Under the pieces are notes generated by a model. The model worked only from the letters and a program-made list of their open reading frames with translations, was not told where the DNA came from and did not search any database. A stretch of DNA of 28,618 nucleotides from Roseivirga sp. UBA7431 (GTDB taxonomy: Bacteria; Bacteroidota; Bacteroidia; Cytophagales; Cyclobacteriaceae), in the NCBI GenBank assembly GCA_002477595.1, contig DLQN01000020.1, forward strand, positions 42,877-71,494. The letters are read 5' to 3'. A program made the translations under genes and the position numbers. Below are positions 22,518-28,618 of this stretch, piece after piece (within the stretch, counting starts at the first letter, position 1; each line of letters opens with the position of its first letter).

Positions 22518-25500
22518 TTATCGAACCAATATCTTGAGCGTATATCTTTTCTGATCAGTTAAAATTCTCAACAAGTACAAGCCTGACTTCAGCCCAGTAA
22601 TATCTACTGGTTCCATTCTTCCTTGAGATAATTTTTGCCTAAAGACTTCGTTGCCGTTCAGGTCGAACATCTTAATGGCCCTTGGTATCCCTGGCATTTC
22701 GCCTGAGAAATTAATCACCCCTTGTGTTGGATTAGGATAATAGTTAAATCCTGGCAATTCATCTTCAATACTTGTGACCTCCTTGATAATTGGGAAGTCG
22801 AAGAAAATATCTCCGTTAGCGATGACAGTACCTCCTTCAAAATCTCCTGGGTTTCCGATTCCCTTTTTACTTCCATCTGCATTCCTAAAGACGAACGCCA
22901 AACGATATGCAACATCTGTATCGCTCATGCCATAATAGGCAGTAGGTGTAAAAGTCAACAGCCATTTATTAGTATTTTCAGATGATTGTGTCATCTGACC
23001 TAGCCCATCGTCTTCTCCCCAATTCCCTTTTATGAAGCCATCAAACGTGGTGCTGCTTTCAGATAATGCAATTCCTGAATGCATATATACCTTACTTTCA
23101 TCAACCAGGCCCCTATTACCGAAACGTGCATCAAAGGTAAGTGTGATTTCATCGTCCTGATCGAATTCAGCTGGTAATACACTGATCAACTGACCCTCCA
23201 GCTCCATATCTAAGAACACAGTCGAGCCTCTAAAGCCTTTGCCCACATTTGAATTGTCTGCGTCTCTGAAGTAGACCCCTAATCGAACGGCTTCACCACT
23301 AGTAATTGAGAAGTAGGTTGTGGCTGTTAAAGTTATCTCCCATAAATCGTCTTCACCGTCCACCTTTGTCATCAAGCCTAAGCCATCATCGGTAAGCGTT
23401 CCAACTATATTCTGTAATGCTTGGCTATTAACGTCTTCAAAAACAACTCCTGCATGCATATACACTTTCGAAGCCCCAATAAGGCCATTGGTCCCATCTG
23501 AACTTGCTTTTGTAGCATCAAACGTAATGGTAACCTCATCATCAGGGCCAAATACTTCTGGGTTAACAGTAACTGGACTAATGAAGGCTTCGACAGCCCC
23601 TGGAAAACCATCCGACACATCATTTGACGTAAATATTTTGAATTCGCCAGGAGCCAATGATAAGGAAGTACTAAGATTGCTTACAGCTACAGTTGCACCC
23701 GAAAAGTAGTCATACCAATCGCCAGTTTGAGTATAGGTGATATCTGATGTTGTTTCTGTCAAGCCATAGTTACCCACAATCATAACATCCAAGTCATCCG
23801 AATCGATGCTAATAGATCTTTCATTACCACCAAAGTCGTAAATGTAGCTTACATTGGATCCAGCATTAATAAGCTTGCGCAAAGCGAGAACTGCTGCAAA
23901 TGCATCATATGCATATGACCTGAGAGGGTCTTCATAATAACCGAGATTACCATTACCCCAAACAAGCGGTTTGTTCCCTACTCGACCATTAAAGTTGATA
24001 TCGATATCGTATCCTAACTCCCCGAATTGCCAAAGCATTTTCGGACCAGGTAGCGTATAGAGGAAAGCAGCATTCATCTTTAAACGCTCTAAGGCTATGG
24101 TTGTATCTCGTGTATTATAACCAGCTGCTGCAGCTCCTTCTTGAAATACTTCCCATAACTGTCGTTGCTCATCGTGACTTTCCATATAAGAGACATGCGT
24201 AGTAGCAGTGGCCCCTTGGAAAGTCTCACCTGTAGACCCCCCGAGTGATTTCCAATAGGGAAACCCTACATTTCTCCAAAGAATCATCCCTTCAGAAGCC
24301 AAAGCGGTTTCTTCTGCACTATCTCCAAAGTGTTCAAGAATGACATAAGCCTCTTGATCCGTTTCCCAAAGCTTGTCACTCATACGATTCAGTATATCAA
24401 TCCGTGATTGATCAAAAGCAGACCATGCCCCCACATCTCCTGAGTTATTCTGCTGGGTAAAGCCTTTAGATAGGTCAAAACGATAGCCATCGAAGTGATA
24501 TTCATTGACCCAATAGGCATTTACCGAGTCGACAAAAGCTTGGGTGTAAGTGCTCTCGTGATTGAAATCATACCCAACGTTAAAAGGATGGGTTGCATCT
24601 TGATTGAACCAAGGGCTATCCGCAGCAGGCTTGCCAGCCACTTCATCCCAATACATTCGCACCATCGGATTTAAACCAAAGGCATGATTGAGTACCATGT
24701 CGAGAATCACTGCAATCCCTTTTTGATGGCACGCTTGAATGAAGGTCTTTAAATCATCTTTCGTTCCATAGTATTTATCCGGAGCAAAGAAGTACATCGG
24801 ATTATACCCCCATGATTCATTACCCTCAAATTCCATAATGGGCATCAGCTCTATGGCATTGACACCAAGGTTTGCGATGTAGTCTAAGGTATCTACTAAG
24901 TCTTTATAGCTGTGAGTCCCAATAAAGTCTCTAACGAGCAACTCATAGATCACCAAGTCTTCTTTAGCCGGTCTTTGCCAATTGTCTTCAGTGCTATCCC
25001 ATGCAAAAGGCGTTTGACCGGTTTGTAAAGTTGTTGCTATTGCGAAGTCCGTTTTGTCATAGCTAGGTATTGCATTGTGAACTGAGGCAGGTATAAATGA
25101 GTCATTATACGGATCTGCCACTTTATCAGCATACGGATCGCCAATTCTAATATTTCCATCAACCCAATACTGAAAGACGTACTCTTGGTTTGGCGTTAAA
25201 CCTGAAACCTCGAGCCAAAATAGTTCACCATCAGGGGTAACGTTCATTAAATATTCCGAACTGATTTCCCAATTATTAAAGTCACCAACAACATAAACAA
25301 AGTCTTTGGTAGGTGCCTCAAGCACCAAACTAACCTTAGTCAAATCGGCACCGTAATTGATACCCTTTTGTAAGCCTGCAGGCAGTGCCATCTCTTGAGT
25401 AGCTGATGTCAGGTTAATATTTAATGGCTGAGTAACTTCTAGACTCTCCCCATTAACCGTAGCGGTGACTTTAAGACTGCCTCTAAAACTATTGGCTGGT

Positions 25501-26156
25501 GTGAAATCATATTCAATAGTAGAACCTGAGGTTACCGAGGCTTTTTCACTAAACCCATTTCCTTCATCGATAGCAAGTGCCATCGCTGTCACCTCGCTCG
25601 AGGCTTGTGCAGAAAAAGAAACCGACTCTCCGCTGACTACGAAAATATCTTCATCAGTTGGTGCCGTAATGGTGACAAAGTTGGCAACGTTCAAATCCAT
25701 ATAGATATCACCATTCGAAGTAACTTCACCTCCACTGAATGTACCTGATGTTCCTGCGCCTTTGGAAGATCCATCTGCATTTCTAAACACCATTGATAAC
25801 CTGAACATATTGGTCCCTGAAGGGACACCATAGTACTCTCTTGCAGTAGCCGATAGCGTAATTTCCCATTTATCGCTTTCTCCTGACACCTTGGTCATCA
25901 AACCAATGCCATCATCTGCACCCCAATTGCCTTTGACAAAAGTCCAGACGATACCAGTAGGGCTATCTGTAACCACTCCACTATGTATATAGACTTTACT
26001 TGCGCCAACCAAACCGGCATCTCCTTGAGTAGCATCAAAGATCAATTTTATCTCTTGATCGCCATTTGCATTTGAAGGTTGAATAGAAACGATCTGTGCC
26101 TTGGCAACAGAAATTGTTAGCAATAAAGCAAAGAGTAAGAGAAGGTTTTTTTTCAT
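22518..26156 (-). CDS. Secreted multidomain GH13 alpha-amylase with T9SS sorting domain
   Basis: 1212 residues from the ATG at 26156, the start that gives a clean signal peptide (MKKNLLLLFALLLTISVAKA/Q). Order: accessory module A (about 22-158), Ig-like domain (160-250), E-set/CBM48-like domain with VYVVGDFNNW (264-350), GH13 barrel (about 395-765), modules B (862-985) and C (990-1122), and a type A T9SS sorting domain (1130-1212) with YYPNPTQG and GLKSGLYLLRI. Catalytic residues: nucleophile D561 (GYRFDLSKG), acid E608 (ILEHFGD), D662 (ESHDEQR); region I is DMVLNH. It should hydrolyse starch or related alpha-glucans outside the cell or on its surface; exact specificity is not clear. No SusC/SusD genes lie in this window. 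A LacI-type palindrome lies 78 bp upstream. Confidence 0.93.
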   Translation of the reverse strand: MKKNLLLLFALLLTISVAKAQIVSIQPSNANGDQEIKLIFDATQGDAGLVGASKVYIHSGVVTDSPTGIVWTFVKGNWGADDGIGLMTKVSGESDKWEITLSATAREYYGVPSGTNMFRLSMVFRNADGSSKGAGTSGTFSGGEVTSNGDIYMDLNVANFVTITAPTDEDIFVVSGESVSFSAQASSEVTAMALAIDEGNGFSEKASVTSGSTIEYDFTPANSFRGSLKVTATVNGESLEVTQPLNINLTSATQEMALPAGLQKGINYGADLTKVSLVLEAPTKDFVYVVGDFNNWEISSEYLMNVTPDGELFWLEVSGLTPNQEYVFQYWVDGNIRIGDPYADKVADPYNDSFIPASVHNAIPSYDKTDFAIATTLQTGQTPFAWDSTEDNWQRPAKEDLVIYELLVRDFIGTHSYKDLVDTLDYIANLGVNAIELMPIMEFEGNESWGYNPMYFFAPDKYYGTKDDLKTFIQACHQKGIAVILDMVLNHAFGLNPMVRMYWDEVAGKPAADSPWFNQDATHPFNVGYDFNHESTYTQAFVDSVNAYWVNEYHFDGYRFDLSKGFTQQNNSGDVGAWSAFDQSRIDILNRMSDKLWETDQEAYVILEHFGDSAEETALASEGMILWRNVGFPYWKSLGGSTGETFQGATATTHVSYMESHDEQRQLWEVFQEGAAAAGYNTRDTTIALERLKMNAAFLYTLPGPKMLWQFGELGYDIDINFNGRVGNKPLVWGNGNLGYYEDPLRSYAYDAFAAVLALRKLINAGSNVSYIYDFGGNERSISIDSDDLDVMIVGNYGLTETTSDITYTQTGDWYDYFSGATVAVSNLSTSLSLAPGEFKIFTSNDVSDGFPGAVEAFISPVTVNPEVFGPDDEVTITFDATKASSDGTNGLIGASKVYMHAGVVFEDVNSQALQNIVGTLTDDGLGLMTKVDGEDDLWEITLTATTYFSITSGEAVRLGVYFRDADNSNVGKGFRGSTVFLDMELEGQLISVLPAEFDQDDEITLTFDARFGNRGLVDESKVYMHSGIALSESSTTFDGFIKGNWGEDDGLGQMTQSSENTNKWLLTFTPTAYYGMSDTDVAYRLAFVFRNADGSKKGIGNPGDFEGGTVIANGDIFFDFPIIKEVTSIEDELPGFNYYPNPTQGVINFSGEMPGIPRAIKMFDLNGNEVFRQKLSQGRMEPVDITGLKSGLYLLRILTDQKRYTLKILVR

Positions 26157-26231
26157 GCTCTGATTGAATTCTACAAGATCAATGATAGCCATAAAAGCTT
26201 GCATAATAGATCTTTATGCCCATTAATCCGA

Positions 26232-26247
26232 TTGCAAACGTTTGCGA
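26232..26247. promoter_or_regulatory. LacI-family-type operator upstream of the amylase
   Basis: TTGCAAACGTTTGCGA contains the perfect 12-bp palindrome GCAAACGTTTGC (26234-26245) with the central CG typical of LacI/GalR-family operators. Its TTTG half could also serve as a -33 element for a weak -7 box near 26216-26209, so binding would block the polymerase. Confidence 0.75.
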
Positions 26248-26274
26248 AAATGGACATGTTAAACTGAGGCTCAA

Positions 26275-27567
26275 TTATGTTCTACGTACTTCCACTTTCC
26301 GGACTAAAGCAAGGCCAATTATAAAAAAGAGACCCAGACCTAAGGCGCTGTAGCGCATGGAGCCTGTTAGTAATTCAATGGTTCCGTAAGCAATAGTTCC
26401 AGCTACAATCGACAGGTTGAAAGTCACATCATAGAAACTAAAGAAAGAGGCATGATCTTGTGTGTCTGTTGGAATAAGTTTGGAGTATGTTGAACGAGAC
26501 AAGGCTTGAATACCTCCCATAACCAATCCGACCAGAATAGCTAGTCCGTAGAATTGTAGTTCAGTATTCACAAAAAAGGCCATAATACAGATGCCAATCC
26601 AAATCACGATCATTACCATGAGCGAAAATATATTTCCCTTTTTATTCGAAACATTGGCAAAAAGATATGCCCCACCTATTGCCACAAGTTGTATCAACAA
26701 AACTATCTTAATCAGAGCATCTGTTGGCAACTGAAGCTCTTTAGCACCAAAGAGAGATGCTAAATACATTACCGCTTGAACACCCGCATTGAAAAAGAAG
26801 TATGCCAAGACATAGCGCTTTACGTTCGGTAATGTTCTGATTTGGGCATACACTGACCTTAGTTCCCTATACCCTTTTTTAATCCAGTTTTCGGTAGCAG
26901 TTCTATTGAACGGATTATCGGGTAATCGTTTAAAAGTGATCTGCGCAAAACCAACCCACCAAACTGCCACTGTTAAAAATGAAATTCTTGCTGGTAAAGA
27001 GCCTTGCTCAAGTCCAAAAAGCTCGGGTTTTTGGAGCATCGCCAGGTTAAAGATCAAGAGTATTACACTTCCAATATATCCTAGGGAATAGCCTTTTGCA
27101 CTTAATTTGTCAAACCTATCGGCAGTGGCAATTTCAGGTAAATAGGCATCATAGAAGACTAATCCACCTGAATAGCCAATACTCGCAAGCACTACGGTTA
27201 GTATTCCAAACTCGATATTGGATCCATCAAAGAAGAACATCGCGGCACATGCTGAAGCACCTAAATAGGCGAAACCTTTCAAAAATGCTTTCTTCTTTCC
27301 TGTGTAATCAGCTATTCCTGTTAATAGAGGTAGCAATAAAGCAGTGAGTAAAAAAGAAAGGGATAAAGCGTAAGTGTAGAGTACAGTATTAGGCATTTGC
27401 CATCCTAGGAAATCAACTAGCTTACTGCCATCAGCACTTGTAGTAACACTTTCGAAGTAAATTGGAAATACAGCCGTAGTTATCGTCAGAGAGTAGACTG
27501 AGTTAGCCCAGTCATACATGCACCATCCATTGGTAACTCGTTTATCATTAAGCTTAATCGTATTCAT
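26275..27567 (-). CDS. UMF1-family MFS transporter
   Basis: 430 residues with about 12 hydrophobic segments. The N-terminus NGWCMYDWANSVYSLTI and the LLTGIADYTGKKK loop between helices 2 and 3 are typical of the UMF1 (Atg22-like) branch of the major facilitator superfamily. A middle region (VGFAQITFKRLPDNP) precedes the second half, with GGIQALSRSTYSKLIP. The substrate is unknown in bacteria; yeast Atg22 exports amino acids from the vacuole. The start is 22 bp downstream of the exbD terminator, so expression may depend on readthrough or on a promoter I cannot see. It precedes the amylase by 118 bp, but the operator between them suggests separate control. Confidence 0.88.
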   Translation of the reverse strand: MNTIKLNDKRVTNGWCMYDWANSVYSLTITTAVFPIYFESVTTSADGSKLVDFLGWQMPNTVLYTYALSLSFLLTALLLPLLTGIADYTGKKKAFLKGFAYLGASACAAMFFFDGSNIEFGILTVVLASIGYSGGLVFYDAYLPEIATADRFDKLSAKGYSLGYIGSVILLIFNLAMLQKPELFGLEQGSLPARISFLTVAVWWVGFAQITFKRLPDNPFNRTATENWIKKGYRELRSVYAQIRTLPNVKRYVLAYFFFNAGVQAVMYLASLFGAKELQLPTDALIKIVLLIQLVAIGGAYLFANVSNKKGNIFSLMVMIVIWIGICIMAFFVNTELQFYGLAILVGLVMGGIQALSRSTYSKLIPTDTQDHASFFSFYDVTFNLSIVAGTIAYGTIELLTGSMRYSALGLGLFFIIGLALVRKVEVRRT

Positions 27568-27589
27568 CAGCAGTCAAAAAAACGCATAA

Positions 27590-27618
27590 AAAAAGGGACT
27601 ATAATATAGTCCCTTTTT
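27590..27618 (-). terminator. Intrinsic terminator of the exbD operon
   Basis: A near-perfect palindrome: AAAAAGGGACTAT pairs with ATAGTCCCTTTTT around a tiny loop. On the minus strand it is followed by a run of seven T (27594-27588). It lies 18 nt after the stop of the first listed ExbD gene. Confidence 0.88.
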
Positions 27619-27636
27619 ATTTGAAAAAGTTGTTAC

Positions 27637-28098
27637 TCAATTATCCTTAGCCTTTGTTGGAGCAGCGTACATGATCTTACGTGCGTTAGCTTCTCTCAAC
27701 TCCGTTTGAATATCAACGATGATCCCCATTTTGGTCTCTTCATCAACTTTCATTGAAATAGTGATCTGATCACGCTCATTCTCGCTCAACTTTGACTTCT
27801 CTTGACTTACCCAGTTCACAATACCATCGATACCGATAAAGGCATCATTAGCTTGTACCCTAGATTCAGTACCAAGCGATTTATCCTTTGGCGCACCTAC
27901 ATATAAATAGGTTACCAATTTCTTCTTCTCAAGTTTCACCAACTGCTCAGCTCTCGGAATTCTTTGCTCTACCTTAAGCTCTGTTTCTCTCAATACGGTT
28001 GTTACCATAAAGAAGAACAGAAGCATAAAGATAATATCCGGTAATGCTGCTGTAGGGATATCCTGACTCGATTCACTTTTTTTCTTGAACTTAGACAT
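27637..28098 (-). CDS. exbD: ExbD/TolR family protein (short)
   Basis: 153 residues of the proton-motive-force transducing family that works with ExbB and TonB or TolA to energise outer-membrane transport. There is a short basic cytoplasmic start (MSKFKKKSE), one transmembrane helix (about 17-36, TAALPDIIFMLLFFFMVTTV) with the conserved Asp21 needed for proton use, then a periplasmic domain. The periplasmic part has a longer linker than E. coli ExbD, with VGAPKDKSLG and ANDAFIGIDGIVNW. It starts 1 bp after the stop of the upstream ExbD-like gene. Paired exbD genes after exbB are a regular arrangement in Bacteroidota; exbB probably lies to the right of the window. Confidence 0.92.
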   Translation of the reverse strand: MSKFKKKSESSQDIPTAALPDIIFMLLFFFMVTTVLRETELKVEQRIPRAEQLVKLEKKKLVTYLYVGAPKDKSLGTESRVQANDAFIGIDGIVNWVSQEKSKLSENERDQITISMKVDEETKMGIIVDIQTELREANARKIMYAAPTKAKDN

Positions 28099-28099
28099 A

Positions 28100-28618
28100 T
28101 TATCCTCCTACGGTTGATGGTTCTGCAATAGATATTGCCTTCGGAATACCCGATCTGGCTCTATCGTACAATTCTTTCTGACGAGGGTCATTTCTGTTCA
28201 ACTTTCTGAATTCTTCATCAGTCAAACCAACTCTCTCACCATAAATCTTGTTATATGCCGCGTTGAGCTCATCCAAAATACTAATGAAGATGTCATAGCT
28301 ACTTCCGCGGTCAGCTTTCAATGAGATAATCGCTGCACCGGGACCATCTGATGACTCAGACGAACCTAGATTACGATTAATATATCCTCTCATTGAACCT
28401 GGTAGACTCTCATATACGTCTCGATCGCTCACTTCAGCCTTACCCTTCTTTTTATCGCTAGGCGCACCAAAATTTAAAACGAAGTCGTATACCATTTCCC
28501 GGATTTGCGTAACATCCTCTAACGGTTCTTCTTCCACCAATAGTCTATCAGCAGAGTTAATCTGAATTTTAAACAGATTTCTCTCTTGTTGCTTTATTTC
28601 TATTGGTTCGTCATCCTC
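28100..28618 (-). CDS. exbD: Second ExbD/TolR-like protein, 5'-truncated by window edge
   Basis: The frame is open from the stop at 28100 to the right edge, giving 172 visible residues without a start. A TTG at 28540 is internal: upstream codons encode ERNLFKIQINSADRLL, matching the ExbD periplasmic domain. Visible motifs are INSADRLLVEEE, IREMVYDFVLNFG and AIISLKADRGSSYDIFISIL, followed by NAAYNKIYGE. The transmembrane helix with the proton-pathway Asp must be outside the window. A Ser/Gly-rich insertion (about 90-105 of the visible part) is longer than usual. The two ExbD proteins probably form a mixed complex with ExbB, which is inference. Confidence 0.85.
   Translation of the reverse strand, partial: EDDEPIEIKQQERNLFKIQINSADRLLVEEEPLEDVTQIREMVYDFVLNFGAPSDKKKGKAEVSDRDVYESLPGSMRGYINRNLGSSESSDGPGAAIISLKADRGSSYDIFISILDELNAAYNKIYGERVGLTDEEFRKLNRNDPRQKELYDRARSGIPKAISIAEPSTVGG

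Noticed and set aside
26157..26204. Longer amylase start at ATG (26204)
   Set aside because: It would put 16 polar residues before a textbook signal peptide that begins at the ATG at 26156.
22518..27567. A starch polysaccharide utilisation locus
   Set aside because: Only the amylase is present. There are no SusC/SusD-like genes, and the UMF1-type transporter is not a known sugar carrier.
28541..28618. Taking TTG at 28540 as the start of the second ExbD gene
   Set aside because: The frame stays open to the window edge and the upstream codons encode conserved ExbD sequence, so the gene is cut by the edge.

Overview
The window looks like a chromosomal segment of a marine-type Bacteroidota, most likely a Cytophagales member related to Roseivirga or Fulvivirga. 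The genus is a guess from gene content. The phylum is better supported: a TamB, HsdR_N-like and short AMP nucleosidase gene set typical of the phylum, a fused E1 alpha/beta dehydrogenase, a type IX secretion (T9SS) tail on the amylase, a DUF2279 protein, paired ExbD genes, and promoters of the Bacteroidota form (TTTG, about 19 bp, TAnnTTTG). GC content is roughly 40% by eye. I found no tRNA, no CRISPR array, no insertion sequence and no phage gene.

Layout. Positions 1-1433 (minus) hold rpsA, cut by the left edge, with its own promoter and a leader of about 105 nt. Positions 1604-4771 (minus) are a tight five-gene run, tsaD > FlK-like thioesterase > smpB > NlpC/P60 hydrolase > HNH nuclease, with 0-4 bp between genes. 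tamB starts head-to-head with tsaD, and the two start codons share one base. Then come a CPD photolyase and a DUF2279 protein (plus), the RNase P RNA gene with a strong terminator, and an orphan sigma-54-type response regulator that has no DNA-binding domain. A 46-residue lipoprotein (13264-13404, minus), too short for usual gene-calling cut-offs, converges on it. Next are a LuxE-like protein and a 257-residue lipoprotein, divergently arranged.

The middle is central metabolism. A fused 2-oxoacid dehydrogenase E1 (minus) and alanine dehydrogenase (plus) diverge from a 340-bp regulatory region. They are followed by an SDR, an AlkB-type alkane monooxygenase, a PD-(D/E)XK protein and AMP nucleosidase. 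The right part holds a large T9SS-exported GH13 amylase with three copies of an accessory module, a UMF1-type MFS transporter, and two ExbD/TolR genes, the last cut by the right edge.

Most interesting points: (1) a perfect 12-bp LacI-family-type palindrome upstream of the amylase, and a 12-of-13 match to it where the -33 element of the alanine dehydrogenase promoter should be, suggesting one carbohydrate-responsive regulator for both; (2) an Asp/Asn swap at the thiamine-diphosphate metal-ligand positions of the fused E1; (3) the sigma-54 regulator without a DNA-binding domain and with GAFTSA instead of GAFTGA; (4) the tripled amylase module; (5) the small lipoprotein gene. I see no clear new multi-gene defence or mobile system here.
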